Source of the DNA: Paraflavisolibacter caeni
GTDB lineage: Bacteria > Bacteroidota > Bacteroidia > Chitinophagales > Chitinophagaceae
Reading direction: 5' to 3'
Length of the DNA: 64,000 nt
Assembly: GCF_025628885.1 (NCBI RefSeq)
Contig: NZ_JAOTIF010000027.1
Location: forward strand, 1-64,000
Shown here: positions 1 through 9,134 of the stretch, piece after piece
Layout: each line of letters opens with the position of its first letter
How positions within the stretch are numbered: position 1 is the first letter of the stretch
Position numbers and translations under genes: made by a program
Notes under the pieces: generated by a model
Told to the model about the DNA's origin: nothing
Database searches by the model: none
The model's input: only the letters and a program-made list of their open reading frames with translations

Positions 1-352
1 AGGGGAGGTAAAATCTCTATAACAGTATACCCTCAGGGGTTACTTAGACCTAAATTGTACGCTCACCCTTTTTCACTGATGGACTCAAAACTACCCAGAC
101 CTTCCCGACTCCTCTCAAAAAATACTGCTTCAAAAAACAAACATAGGAGACCTTATAGAGACTTTATAGAGACCCTACTGCGGTGTAACTCCATAGGAAC
201 TCCCTATTTACTCCGTATCAACCCCGTACCTAAAGTATACCTACGCCCTGTTATCCCTCTTAACCAACCCACCCATACCTTCAGTATAGGTCAAGTATAC
301 CTGAAGCATACTTACAGCATACCTGAAGCAAGAAACAGATTTTTCATACACC
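1..352. repeat. Gene-poor repeat-rich stretch with degenerate GTATAC units
   Basis: No convincing gene is present. The stretch carries several copies of a short degenerate palindromic unit of the form AGTATACCTGAAG, clearest at about 225-335 where GTATAC, GCATAC and TATAGG units follow each other. The same kind of unit recurs at 13098-13320. A short direct repeat (TATAGAGAC) lies near 155-173. The open frame that crosses the stretch on the plus strand has no protein-like composition and runs antisense into the next gene, so I do not call it. The role of the repeats is unknown. Confidence 0.5.
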
Positions 353-1192
353 TCACGCTTCCTCCAACTCCGCAATGTCAAACTTCTTCATCTGCATCAC
401 TTTCTGCATGACTCTTTCCGATTTGCCAGGAGTGGACATCAGTTGCCCTAATACAGCAGGCACTATCTGCCATGACACACCAAACTGATCTTTCAGCCAG
501 CCACACTGTCCCTCACTGCCACCTTCAGAAAGTTTGCTCCAGTAATAATCAATTTCCTCCTGTGTCTTACAGCTTACAACAAACGAAATAGCTTCATTAA
601 AGCTGAAAGCATGCGACAAAGAGCTGTCCATTGCCATGAAGACCGTATCATTTAGTTTGAATTGTGCATGCTTTACGGTGCCTTCCGTATCTCCGTCATC
701 TTTTCCATACCTCAGAATGCCAACGACAGACGAATTGTCAAATACTGAAGTATAAAACTGCACCGCCTTTTCTGCATTGCCATGCTGCTCGCTTGTGAAC
801 AACAGTGCAGGGGTGAAGCGCTGACCTACGTCCTGGAACTTTCCAAATGAAAGTTGCCAGTTCACACCGAACCGGTCCTGTACCCAGCCGTATTTGCGGC
901 TCCAGTCATACTTGCCCAAAGGCATCAATACGGACCCGCCCTCTAAAAGAACATTCCAGGCTTTATCCAGCTCCTCCTCATTTTCAAGGAGCACAAAGAA
1001 GGAAATAGAAGGATTGAAAGTAAATTCTGGCCCACCATTGAGGCACATAAATCTTTGGCCGGCTGATTCAAATGTTACGACTATTGGATTTTCAGATGTA
1101 ATCTTCGTATTACTAAAAACGGTACTATAAAATGTAGCCGCTTCCTTTGCATTGCCGTTAAACCACAGGCATGGATAAATGATATTGGTCAT
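353..1192 (-). CDS. Tandem PhnB-like VOC-superfamily protein (two glyoxalase-fold domains)
   Basis: This 279-residue cytosolic protein has two successive PhnB-type domains of the vicinal oxygen chelate superfamily. Domain one covers about residues 1-120 (begins TNIIYPCLWFNGNAKEAATF, ends with the typical YGWVQDRFGVNWQLS). Domain two covers about 125-250 (FTPALLFTSEQHGNAEKA, ending GWLKDQFGVSWQIVP). PhnB proteins are often annotated as demethylubiquinone methyltransferases, but they lack a methyltransferase fold and their substrate is generally unknown. The gene starts 11 bases after the stop of the SRPBCC gene on the same strand, so both probably form one operon read from the promoter near 1700. 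The ATG at 1192 is the natural start. Family assignment is secure; function is not. Confidence 0.9.
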   Translation of the reverse strand: MTNIIYPCLWFNGNAKEAATFYSTVFSNTKITSENPIVVTFESAGQRFMCLNGGPEFTFNPSISFFVLLENEEELDKAWNVLLEGGSVLMPLGKYDWSRKYGWVQDRFGVNWQLSFGKFQDVGQRFTPALLFTSEQHGNAEKAVQFYTSVFDNSSVVGILRYGKDDGDTEGTVKHAQFKLNDTVFMAMDSSLSHAFSFNEAISFVVSCKTQEEIDYYWSKLSEGGSEGQCGWLKDQFGVSWQIVPAVLGQLMSTPGKSERVMQKVMQMKKFDIAELEEA

Positions 1193-1203
1193 CGTATTTG
1201 GTT

Positions 1204-1647
1204 TTATAGGTTTGAGTCATCTGTCTTCTCCTCTGCATATTTCTTAAAACTGTCCAATATAGCCTGCCAGCCACTCCTTTGCAATTCCTCGGTATGCGTG
1301 TGCTCTGATTCAAATACCACAACAATATGAGTAGTATCACCATTCCTGTTAAAATCATTCTTCACCTTTCTTCCATCACCTAAGGTGTATTCAATGTATT
1401 CATAAGGCCTGATCTCATCATAAGTACCGCCAAAGTCAAATCCAAAGCTGCCATCTTTAGCTTCCATCCTGTAAGCAAAGCTGCCGCCAGGTCTTAGATC
1501 GTTTTGGGCGCTTGTCGTATGCCAGTCTTCAGAAGCATGATTCCACTGCTTGACATCTTCAACATTGGTCCATAGATTCCAGACTTTCTCTACCGGCGCA
1601 TTAACTGTTGCTTCTACTTTGATCGTTGGTCTTCCTGTTGCAATCAT
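1204..1647 (-). CDS. SRPBCC / AHSA1-type ligand-binding protein
   Basis: This 147-residue protein has the START-like SRPBCC fold of the AHSA1 (Aha1 C-terminal, CalC-related) group. The hallmark first strand and helix read IKVEATVNAPVEKVWNLWTN, followed by an acidic-aromatic stretch and the C-terminal helix (GWQAILDSFKKYAEE). Such proteins bind hydrophobic ligands in a cavity; no specific substrate can be read here. The open frame extends upstream only to a TTG; I chose the ATG at 1647 because the family begins about nine residues before the VxVxApvekVW motif. It lies first in a two-gene operon with the PhnB-like gene. AHSA1 and PhnB-like proteins are commonly neighbours in Bacteroidota, which supports a shared small-molecule role. 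Confidence 0.9.
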   Translation of the reverse strand: MIATGRPTIKVEATVNAPVEKVWNLWTNVEDVKQWNHASEDWHTTSAQNDLRPGGSFAYRMEAKDGSFGFDFGGTYDEIRPYEYIEYTLGDGRKVKNDFNRNGDTTHIVVVFESEHTHTEELQRSGWQAILDSFKKYAEEKTDDSNL

Positions 1648-1686
1648 TGTGATTTGTTTTATGTGATGAATGATGTTTTGCTGATA

Positions 1687-1715
1687 CAAACTTACTGCGC
1701 TTATAAGAAGATCAA
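1687..1715 (-). promoter_or_regulatory. Candidate Bacteroidota promoter for the SRPBCC-PhnB operon
   Basis: Read on the minus strand, TAAGTTTG (1694-1687) fits the Bacteroidota -7 box TAnnTTTG exactly. A TTG (1715-1713) lies 18 bases upstream as a -33 element. The box sits 40 bases before the chosen ATG at 1647. The spacing is one base short of the usual 19-21. Confidence 0.5.
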
Positions 1716-1759
1716 GGTGGGTAATAACGACAATCTTGGGGCGATTTGCGACACTGTTT

Positions 1760-3766
1760 TCAGGGGGTCTTTATGGCATTGGTTTGTCCGGCAGGATCGG
1801 GAATGATCGGGATCTTAACAGTAACGCTGCATCCATGTCCTTCCTTTGACTGAATAAACATGTCGCCACCAAATACTTTCGCCCTGCTTAGAATGTTATT
1901 CAATCCAATGCCATTGGGCCTTTTAGAAGGATCAAAACCCTTCCCATTGTCAGTAATAATCAGAACAGTCACCTCTTCAGTCTGGGATAGTTCAATTTTT
2001 ATACAGCTTGCTCCTGAATGTTTAATGATATTATTCATTAGTTCCTGCAAGATCCGGTAGATCGCCAGCTTTTGATCTTTTATCAATGACGTATGGTAGC
2101 CTTCATGCCAAAAACTGATCTCCATGCTTGTAGAAGATGCCACCATATCGATAAGGCCTTTTATGGAATCGATCAAAGACAAGGTCCCCAAAGTAGGAGC
2201 TGAAAGCTCCCGGGAGAGATGACGGATTTCTGATATGCAGGTCATTACATATTGAATGGATTTAGATAAAAAACCATTTCTCGCCTCCGGATTGTGTACC
2301 GCCATCTCCAGGTTAAGCTTTACCGTTGTCAGAATTTGATTTACATTGTCGTGGAGTTCATGGCCAATAATTTCTCTCTCTCTTTCCTGTGCCAGGATGA
2401 TTTGTTTGGTTAGTTCCTGTTGATATCTTTCCTGCTCACGCAACAGCTCCTGCTCCATTTGTTTCCGCATGGAAATATCTCTAACCAATACAATGAAACG
2501 GAGTTCTCCCTTTACGTCCAGGTATTTTGAATAAACAATTTCGCCCGTGAATGTTGTGTTGTCGTCCCGTGTAAAAAGAACTTCACCCTTGAAGGAACCA
2601 TCACCAACCACACTCTCGTTCATTTTGATGTTTGGTGCGGCATCTTTAAAAAGCTGCTTCAACGTTAATGAAAACAGGCGCTGCTTTTCTATTCTAAACA
2701 ATTGAACAGCTGCAAGGTTCATAGCTTCAATTTGTCCATTACCCAAGGCAACAATAATCGCATCCTGGCTATTTTCAAAAATGGATCGGTATCGGATTTC
2801 GCTATCCCTGATTTGCCTTGTACCTTTTCTTCTTTGAGCAGAAACAAATAAAACAAATGAAGAGAAGAGAATGATTAACACCGTAATAATACCGCCAAAC
2901 ATATATTCCCTTTTCGCTCTTTTATGGTGATCACTCAAAATATCACTCTCGGCACTGCCCACTGATGCAATCACAGGATAAGCTGGCAGCTTACGGTAAC
3001 TGAAATAGGTTGGGATACCGTAGATGGCATCTTTTGCAAAATAATTACCGATAGCTTTTTGTGCTGCATATTTCAACAAAGGACTTTTATGAATGTCTTC
3101 TCCATGGCTTTCTCTGCTTCCCCTTCTTCTTGCATAGGTAATTCCATCCGGGGCAACCAACGAAATAATATCACGCTCTCTAAGCTTGGAATTGGCATAA
3201 AACTGCATGAAAGTTGAAGGTTCTATCTGAACAGCTACAGCTCCCCCGAAGCTCTCGTCGGGCTTATCGATACGCCGGCTAAGCATAATAACGGTCTTGC
3301 CGATCGTTTTTGATAATAAAGGTTTACTGAGAAATAGTTGATTTCTTCGTGTTTTATGGAAATAGAAATACTCCCTGTATGAGAAATCAAGCAATGAGTC
3401 CTGAGGTAGATTGAGATTGCTGATAATAAGACGGCCATTTTCATCAAGAATACCTATACCATTGATATTTCTGGTCCCAATCATGCCTATGTTAAGCAGA
3501 TCCTTTAAATCAATCCTTTTGCCCTTCTTTTCATACTCCATTTTTACCAACTGCAGCACCGCATCTGCATTGCGTATGGTTCGGAGGGCATATTGCTCCA
3601 GGGAAGCGGCAAGGTTGGAATTGCGCTGCACGGCTGCAGCAATGGTAGCCTTACGGTCCACAGTAACCTGGTGCAAAACCTGTTTCCATACCAGGAAGAT
3701 GATAAGGAAGCTAAAAAGAAAAATAATAATAAAAAGCCTGCCAGGTTTTTGTATAATATCCTTCAT
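1760..3766 (-). CDS. Membrane sensor histidine kinase: Cache-type sensor, PAS, HisKA_3
   Basis: This 668-residue inner-membrane kinase has a first membrane segment at about residues 10-28 and an extracytoplasmic double-Cache-like sensor at about 30-290. A second membrane segment (FGGIITVLIILFSSFVLFV) precedes a PAS domain at about 325-435. The kinase core is of the NarX/DesK (HisKA_3) type: the phosphorylatable histidine is H472 in GHELHDN, the N box is NNIIKHSGAS, and the ATP lid has DNGKGFD and GIGLNNILSRAKVFGG. No receiver domain or response regulator gene is adjacent, so the partner, probably a LuxR-type regulator, lies elsewhere. The Cache domain suggests sensing of a small extracellular ligand such as an organic acid or amino acid. 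The gene is divergent from the WYL regulator at 4040. Confidence 0.93.
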   Translation of the reverse strand: MKDIIQKPGRLFIIIFLFSFLIIFLVWKQVLHQVTVDRKATIAAAVQRNSNLAASLEQYALRTIRNADAVLQLVKMEYEKKGKRIDLKDLLNIGMIGTRNINGIGILDENGRLIISNLNLPQDSLLDFSYREYFYFHKTRRNQLFLSKPLLSKTIGKTVIMLSRRIDKPDESFGGAVAVQIEPSTFMQFYANSKLRERDIISLVAPDGITYARRRGSRESHGEDIHKSPLLKYAAQKAIGNYFAKDAIYGIPTYFSYRKLPAYPVIASVGSAESDILSDHHKRAKREYMFGGIITVLIILFSSFVLFVSAQRRKGTRQIRDSEIRYRSIFENSQDAIIVALGNGQIEAMNLAAVQLFRIEKQRLFSLTLKQLFKDAAPNIKMNESVVGDGSFKGEVLFTRDDNTTFTGEIVYSKYLDVKGELRFIVLVRDISMRKQMEQELLREQERYQQELTKQIILAQEREREIIGHELHDNVNQILTTVKLNLEMAVHNPEARNGFLSKSIQYVMTCISEIRHLSRELSAPTLGTLSLIDSIKGLIDMVASSTSMEISFWHEGYHTSLIKDQKLAIYRILQELMNNIIKHSGASCIKIELSQTEEVTVLIITDNGKGFDPSKRPNGIGLNNILSRAKVFGGDMFIQSKEGHGCSVTVKIPIIPDPAGQTNAIKTP

Positions 3767-4039
3767 ATCAGTCTTTAAAATGTCTTTCCTAGAGGTCTGG
3801 AATGATAAAAGGGAATATAAATACCAACAGGGAAATTGGCAAGTCTCAGAGTAGCAGGTTCTTCAGTGGATGCAAAGTGCATGAGCTCCTTTTTCGCGAA
3901 CAAAAATACCAGATTAAATACTTCGTATTAGAATTTTTCGACGAAACTATATTTCAAGAACTTCCCGCAATTCACTTTACCCTTTTACCGTTCTCCTACT
4001 TTTACATTTACATTCTACTTTTAGATTTTACTTTTAGGT

Positions 4040-5008
4040 ATGAACCGGATTGACCGCCTCTCAGCCATACTCATCCAACTTCAGTCCCGTCCACTGGTCA
4101 AAGCCCAGGACCTGGCTGAGAAATTCGCCATCAGCCTGCGTACCGTTTACCGTGACATCCGCGCCCTCGAAGAAGCCGGTGTACCTGTGATAGGCGAAGC
4201 CGGCACCGGCTACCGCCTGATGGAAGGCTACAAGCTGCCGCCCATCATGTTCAACCAGGACGAAGCCTCAGCCCTGCTCACCGCAGCTAAGTTGATGCAA
4301 TCCATGAGCGACAAACCATCTTCAAAGCACTACGGTTCAGCCCTCGATAAGATAAAAGCGGTGCTGAGGATGTCAGAAAAAGAACATATCTCCGAAATTG
4401 ACCAACACATTGCTGTGGTTACGCATCCGGCCTTCGTATATCAAAAACCCGAAGAACTGCACCTGCAAAAACTATTGAAAGCCATTGCCTCTTTCCGTGC
4501 GATCCGCTTTGAATATTCTTCGATTGGTAAAGGAGAAACCCTGCAGCGTAAAGCAGAGCCAGTAGGCATCTATTACCAGGGAAGCCATTGGTACTTGGTA
4601 GCCTTCTGTCTGTTGCGTAACGATTACCGCAACTTCCGCACAGATAGGATTGCTAACCTGGTGATCACAGACGAAAAGATCACCCAAAGCCACCCTCCGC
4701 TACAGGACTTCATCAACAAGATGGCCGATAAACGGGAGGTTCATAAGGTAGTGATCGAAGTAGAGCGGGATATAGTCAAATACCTGGGCGATCAGAAATA
4801 TTACAGCGGCTTTGTAAAAGAAGAACCCGCTGGCGATTATATACAAATGACCTTCCTCACAGGTTCACTCACTGGCTTTGCACGTTGGTTTATGCTGTTT
4901 GGCGATAGAGCGTCCATACTGGAACCCCTCGAACTAAATGATGTGATTGCAGACATTGCCAGAAGTATCCTCAAAAAAGTTCAAAAAAGATTAACCCTGC
5001 TGACATAG
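4040..5008 (+). CDS. HTH_11 + WYL-domain transcriptional regulator (YafY type)
   Basis: This 322-residue DNA-binding regulator has an N-terminal winged helix of the HTH_11 type (residues 1-60; LAEKFAISLRTVYRDIRALE is the recognition part). A WYL domain lies at about 140-225, with the diagnostic residues in SHWYLVAFCLLRNDYRNFRTDRI. A WCX-like C-terminal extension follows (VERDIVKYLGDQ to the end). WYL domains bind nucleic acids or nucleotide-like ligands, and many such proteins repress neighbouring genes. It is followed 47 bases later by the DinB-fold gene on the same strand, a pairing common in Bacteroidota. TACTTTTA at 4029-4036 stands directly before the ATG and resembles a -7 box (last base differs), which would give a leaderless message. 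Three TACTTTTA copies occur in the 50 bases upstream. Confidence 0.93.
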   Translation: MNRIDRLSAILIQLQSRPLVKAQDLAEKFAISLRTVYRDIRALEEAGVPVIGEAGTGYRLMEGYKLPPIMFNQDEASALLTAAKLMQSMSDKPSSKHYGSALDKIKAVLRMSEKEHISEIDQHIAVVTHPAFVYQKPEELHLQKLLKAIASFRAIRFEYSSIGKGETLQRKAEPVGIYYQGSHWYLVAFCLLRNDYRNFRTDRIANLVITDEKITQSHPPLQDFINKMADKREVHKVVIEVERDIVKYLGDQKYYSGFVKEEPAGDYIQMTFLTGSLTGFARWFMLFGDRASILEPLELNDVIADIARSILKKVQKRLTLLT

Positions 5009-5055
5009 GGCTGTCACTGGACGGTTGTTGCTTTGTACTACAAAACAGCAACACT

Positions 5056-5571
5056 ATGACATTTATTGAGTTTTTCAAGCAACAGTTTATTGAAGAAGGT
5101 AATACTACCCGTAAAATGCTTTCCCGCATTCAGGAACATCAACTTGCTTATCAACCACACCCCAAAAGCATGGACATGAAGCGCCTTGCCTTGCATATTG
5201 CTGACCTTCCTGGTTGGATCCATCTGATCTTCACTACCGATGTACTGGACTTTGCCCAACCTTATCATCAACCGGAGATCCACAGCACCGACGACCTGAT
5301 GGCTTATTTCGAAAAGCGCTACGAGGATGGATTATCCACACTTGTACCGGAAAATGAAGCTCTATTGAACAAACCCTGGACATTAAGAAACGCAGAAACA
5401 ATTTATAGCGTAGAACCCAAAATTGATGTGATACGCATGTCACTAAGCCAGCAGATACACCATAGGGCGCAATTGGGTGTGTATTTAAGGCTGCTGGATA
5501 CACCTATACCTGGTAGTTATGGACCTAGTGCAGATGAGGCTGTTTTCCAAAAAGCGGAAGCCGCAGTATAA
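5056..5571 (+). CDS. DinB/YfiT-fold protein with an altered metal-ligand position
   Basis: This 171-residue four-helix-bundle protein belongs to the DinB family, whose members include metal-dependent thiol S-transferases and many damage-induced proteins of unknown function. The first histidine motif is seen as LALHIADLPGW (H47) and the last as IHHRAQLGVYLRLLD (H135, H136), followed by PGSYGPSADE, which is typical of this subfamily. The position four residues before H136, normally a histidine ligand (NHxIHHRAQ in relatives as I recall them), is glutamine 132 here. If that alignment is right, one of three metal ligands is lost. The gene follows the WYL regulator in the same direction and is closed by a strong hairpin at 5606. 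Confidence 0.88.
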   Translation: MTFIEFFKQQFIEEGNTTRKMLSRIQEHQLAYQPHPKSMDMKRLALHIADLPGWIHLIFTTDVLDFAQPYHQPEIHSTDDLMAYFEKRYEDGLSTLVPENEALLNKPWTLRNAETIYSVEPKIDVIRMSLSQQIHHRAQLGVYLRLLDTPIPGSYGPSADEAVFQKAEAAV

Positions 5572-5605
5572 GTAACTGCACTTTAATTTGATTAAGATTC
5601 CACGG

Positions 5606-5628
5606 AGGCCGGCACTTGCCGGCCTTTG
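5606..5628 (+). terminator. Rho-independent-like terminator after the DinB-fold gene
   Basis: AGGCCGGC (5606-5613) and GCCGGCCT (5618-5625) form a perfect 8-bp GC-rich stem with a 4-base loop, followed by a short T-rich stretch. It lies 35 bases after the DinB stop codon and may also stop transcription arriving from the minus-strand gene at 5743. Confidence 0.8.
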
Positions 5629-5742
5629 TATTATGCCTCGATTATAGTATTGCCAAAGGTGGAAACTTAGTGGGCTACAGGTGGAATGGAGAGGAATATT
5701 GGATAATAGCCATTTCGTAAGTGTAAAATATAAAGCCCTCCC

Positions 5743-7839
5743 TTAACGCACCAGCGTAACCACTCCTTTCAATTGTATGACTCCCTCCCTGCTTTTTCCC
5801 CTGACCAGGTAGACGAAGGTGCCGGTTTGAAGCGCTTTTCCCTGGTAGGTTCCATCCCATCCTTTACCGGCATCCTTTGTGATAAAGATGCGGTTGCCCC
5901 AACGGTCGAATATAGAAAACTCATCCAACTGTAAAGAAGCACCAAAGGGAATGCGAAAGACATCATTTTTTCCATCCCCATTCGGTGTAAAACTATTGGG
6001 CATGTAATATTTATCGAAAACTTTTACCAGAACCTCTCCTGAAGCCTTACAACCGTAATTATCTACCACACTGAGTTGGAAAGTACTGTTCGTAGTCAAT
6101 GGCGCTGTTGTAGGTGTCAGCGACTGTGGATTCTGCAAAGAAACTCCGCTGACAGAAGTCCACTCAACAGAAGCGACAGTACCGGATACCGCAGGATTGA
6201 GCTGGAGTTGCTCACCAGTCATAGCACTGAGTTCTGATGGCGTGAAATGAATAGTGGGAAGCGGCCTGATATTAATGACTTCTTTATTGGATTGAATTGT
6301 AGAAGTAGGGCAACCAGGCACCTTTATGGTCAATATACAGGAAACCTCGTCACCTTGCTTTAGCGCATTGCTGTTGTAAGTGGGTGTAGTAGCACCTGTG
6401 TTGGCCCCATTCAATTGCCATTGATAAGTGGGTACAGCGCCTGTGTTTACAGCATTGGCCGTAAAGGTTACACTGTCCCCAGCACAGACTTCCATATCGC
6501 TGGCAGTTATGGTAACCTCGGGCGCCATGGTCATACAGCCGCCAAATTTCACTACCCAATAATCATGACTGGAGCCATGAATACCTGTAACATCGCCATC
6601 CTGCGATGTTGTAGACCCTATGGCCACAAACCATCCATCTTTTGTAGGCTCCAGGGAAGCCAGCATGTCAGAGCCGCTACCCCCGAAACATTGCTGCCAT
6701 TGTATGTTGCCGAAACCATCTGTCCTTACTACCCAGTAGTCCAAGCCTCCGTGGTTGCCGGAGACGTCCCCGTTTGACGAGGCAGTCTGGGCTCCTATTA
6801 AAAAGCCTTTATCCGCTGTTTGGCTGATGCAGGTTGCCTGATCCTGTCCACTGCCTCCATAGCATTTCTGCCATTGCAGGTTGCCGTTAGGATCCAACTT
6901 CACCACCCAGGCATCAACATCTCCGTGATTGCCACTGACATCCCCATTATTCGATTTCGTAGTGCCGGCAACAATATAACCGCCATCTTCTGTCTGCCGG
7001 ATACTTTCCCCTGTGTCTGCACCCGTGCCGCCCAGGGCTTTTTGCCACAGCAGGTTGCCCCGACCATCGATCTTAACAACCCAGAGGTCTTCCGCGCCAT
7101 GTTGACCACTAACATCCCCGTTAGAGGATGTTGTATAGCCCGTCATGATATAGCCGCCATCGCTGGTTTGCTGAATGGATTGTATTTCATCAATGCCGGT
7201 TCCACCGTAACACTTTATCCAGAGTGGAACACCTGAAGCATCTATTTTCACCACCCAGCCATCAAAGTTGCCATGATTGCCACTCACGTCACCATCATTT
7301 GAACGAGTGCTGCCTGCAATTACAAATCCTCCATCCTGTGTCTGGATAACACTGTGGGCATTGTCCTGCGAACTGCCTCCAAAGGTCCTTTGCCATTGCA
7401 GCTGTCCATTGATATCAAGCTTGGTAAGCCAGAAATCTGTAGATCCCTGGTTGTAACTCAAAAGACCATTCCTGGAATCTGAATAACCCGCGATGATGTA
7501 GCCGTTATCGGAAGTTTGCTCCACACTATAAGCCATATCAGATTTGCTGCCTCCCAATGAATACTGCCATTGCACGGAGCCGTTCTTATCCATTTTTATC
7601 ACCCAAAAGTCTATAGAACCATAGTTTTTTGAAACATCCCCATTTGTGGACATCGAAGTTCCAATGGCAATATAACCGCCATCTCTTGTGGGGCGGATGC
7701 TTCTTGCGTTGTCATCGTTGGTGCCACCCAGGCACTTTTGCCATTGAATAAGGACCTGTGAATAAGTGGGCTGGACAAGGGAAAATGCCAGGAATATAAA
7801 TAGGACGAGGTGTTTTGAGGTAAGGTTAGGGGCAGCCAT
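5743..7839 (-). CDS. Secreted seven-repeat (propeller-like) protein with Ig-like region and T9SS type B tail
   Basis: The 698-residue precursor starts with a signal peptide (residues 1-27, ending PTYSQ). Seven consecutive repeats of about 58 residues follow at roughly 30-440. Each has a W-x-K-x-x-GG start, a D-x-A-x-S-I-x-x-T-x-DGGY-I-x-x-G core, SNGDVSGNHG, and a D-x-W-V-V-K-x-D-x-x-G end. Seven blades suggest a closed seven-bladed beta-propeller (inference). Then come an Ig/PKD-like region (about 445-610; VCAGDSVTFTANA, YQWQLNGANTG) and the gliding-motility-associated CHU_C domain (NSFTPNGDGKNDVF, FDRWGNRIF, WDGTYQGK, GTFVYLV). CHU_C is the sorting signal for export by the type IX system and surface attachment. 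The ligand is unknown; adhesion or polysaccharide binding is plausible. It is divergent from the exonuclease gene, sharing a very short promoter gap. Confidence 0.93.
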   Translation of the reverse strand: MAAPNLTSKHLVLFIFLAFSLVQPTYSQVLIQWQKCLGGTNDDNARSIRPTRDGGYIAIGTSMSTNGDVSKNYGSIDFWVIKMDKNGSVQWQYSLGGSKSDMAYSVEQTSDNGYIIAGYSDSRNGLLSYNQGSTDFWLTKLDINGQLQWQRTFGGSSQDNAHSVIQTQDGGFVIAGSTRSNDGDVSGNHGNFDGWVVKIDASGVPLWIKCYGGTGIDEIQSIQQTSDGGYIMTGYTTSSNGDVSGQHGAEDLWVVKIDGRGNLLWQKALGGTGADTGESIRQTEDGGYIVAGTTKSNNGDVSGNHGDVDAWVVKLDPNGNLQWQKCYGGSGQDQATCISQTADKGFLIGAQTASSNGDVSGNHGGLDYWVVRTDGFGNIQWQQCFGGSGSDMLASLEPTKDGWFVAIGSTTSQDGDVTGIHGSSHDYWVVKFGGCMTMAPEVTITASDMEVCAGDSVTFTANAVNTGAVPTYQWQLNGANTGATTPTYNSNALKQGDEVSCILTIKVPGCPTSTIQSNKEVINIRPLPTIHFTPSELSAMTGEQLQLNPAVSGTVASVEWTSVSGVSLQNPQSLTPTTAPLTTNSTFQLSVVDNYGCKASGEVLVKVFDKYYMPNSFTPNGDGKNDVFRIPFGASLQLDEFSIFDRWGNRIFITKDAGKGWDGTYQGKALQTGTFVYLVRGKSREGVIQLKGVVTLVR

Positions 7840-7928
7840 TCTGTAAACGATTAGTTGCTACTTAAAGATAAGCCTAGATCGTGGATAACTTGTGCAATGC
7901 GGCTAGGTATTTTAGTTTTAATTTGCTG

Positions 7929-9008
7929 ATGCTTATGGATCAAAAAGATGTTGCTGATGGCGTGATGAAGCATACTTACTACATACCGCAAACGGAAACG
8001 GAAAGCAAATTCCTGCAACTGGAAAAACCCATCGTCTTCTTCGACCTGGAAACAACAGGGACCAACACTATCAAAGACAGAATTATTGAGATCTGTGCCA
8101 TCAAGGTCAATACCGATGGCTCCCAGGAAGAACTCTATCATTTGTTAAATCCCACCATTCCGATTTCCCCTGGCGCTACCGCAGTCCATGGTATCACCGA
8201 TGAAATGGTGGCAGACAAGCCTACGTTCGGCGACCTCGCAGAACAGTTAGCAGCTTATTTTGAAGGCTGTGATCTTGGTGGTTACAACATCAAGCGTTTT
8301 GATGTGCCGATGTTATTGGAAGAATTCCACCGCTACAAAAAATATCCTATCCATTACAGTGAAGTGAAGCTGGTGGACGTGATGGCGATCTACCACCGCA
8401 AAGAAAAGCGTGACCTCGCTGCCGCAGTCAAATTCTATTGCGACAGGGAACACCAAGATGCACATTCAGCCAAAGCCGACGTACTGGCAACCATCGACAT
8501 CCTCAAACGCCAACTCCTCAAATACGGTGACCTGGAGCCCAATACCAGCTTCCTGCACGACTACCTCGATAGCGGCAATACAGTCGACATCAGTGGCAAG
8601 TTTATCCGCAACGAGAATGGAGACATTGTCTTTAGTTTCGGAAAGCACCAGGGCAAACTGGCCTGCACGGAACCTGACTATCTGAAGTGGATGCTCAACG
8701 GAGATTTTCCTGTAGATACAAAAATGGTGGCCAACCGCATTTACAAGAACTGCATTTGGGAAAACGAAATCAAAGACTGGCTGCACCACAACAAGATCAT
8801 GCAGGACACAGCTTTAGCTTCTGCCCTGTATACGGCCATTAAATATGAAAAAGACATTCCCCCTTTTACAACCACAAAGCAGGACAGCAAGGTAAAGGTT
8901 ACTTATAATACCACCATAGAGCCACCTTCCTCTTTTACACTCGTCCACCCGGATGCTGTTGCAACATTATTGAAAACACTGGACGGCTGGCTGAGGCAGG
9001 GAGACTAA
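7929..9008 (+). CDS. DnaQ-type 3'-5' exonuclease with C-terminal DUF3820 domain
   Basis: The protein has a DEDDh exonuclease domain over roughly its first 190 residues. Motif I is VFFDLETTGTN, motif II includes GGYNIKRFDVPML, and motif III is HSAKADVLAT with the catalytic histidine and aspartate. A DUF3820-type domain follows, seen in FSFGKHQGKLACTEPDYLKWML; this module also occurs in exodeoxyribonuclease X-like proteins. A final region of about 90 residues has no recognised fold. The role is probably DNA repair or proofreading-like trimming outside the replicative polymerase. The frame opens with a GTG at 7881, but this would crowd the divergent gene at 7839. ATG codons at 7929, 7935 and 7965 are all possible starts, and the catalytic domain needs only residues from about 7990 on. 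Confidence 0.88.
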   Translation: MLMDQKDVADGVMKHTYYIPQTETESKFLQLEKPIVFFDLETTGTNTIKDRIIEICAIKVNTDGSQEELYHLLNPTIPISPGATAVHGITDEMVADKPTFGDLAEQLAAYFEGCDLGGYNIKRFDVPMLLEEFHRYKKYPIHYSEVKLVDVMAIYHRKEKRDLAAAVKFYCDREHQDAHSAKADVLATIDILKRQLLKYGDLEPNTSFLHDYLDSGNTVDISGKFIRNENGDIVFSFGKHQGKLACTEPDYLKWMLNGDFPVDTKMVANRIYKNCIWENEIKDWLHHNKIMQDTALASALYTAIKYEKDIPPFTTTKQDSKVKVTYNTTIEPPSSFTLVHPDAVATLLKTLDGWLRQGD

Positions 9009-9134
9009 GGGCTATTCATCACTCTATTTTAGTGCGATAATACCGGAATATATTTTATATATTTATGATACAAACATACTCCTGAGAACCGGTAAGCCGA
9101 AAACGGTATTTAGAGTAGGCACAAAACAGTTGGT

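Noticed and set aside
55-411. Open frame of 118 codons on the plus strand at the left end
   Set aside because: It crosses the GTATAC repeats, has no protein-like pattern and overlaps the tail of the PhnB-like gene in antisense.
3802-4053. Open frame in front of the WYL regulator
   Set aside because: Composition is biased to F, Y and L from AT-rich DNA, and it overlaps the true start of the regulator.
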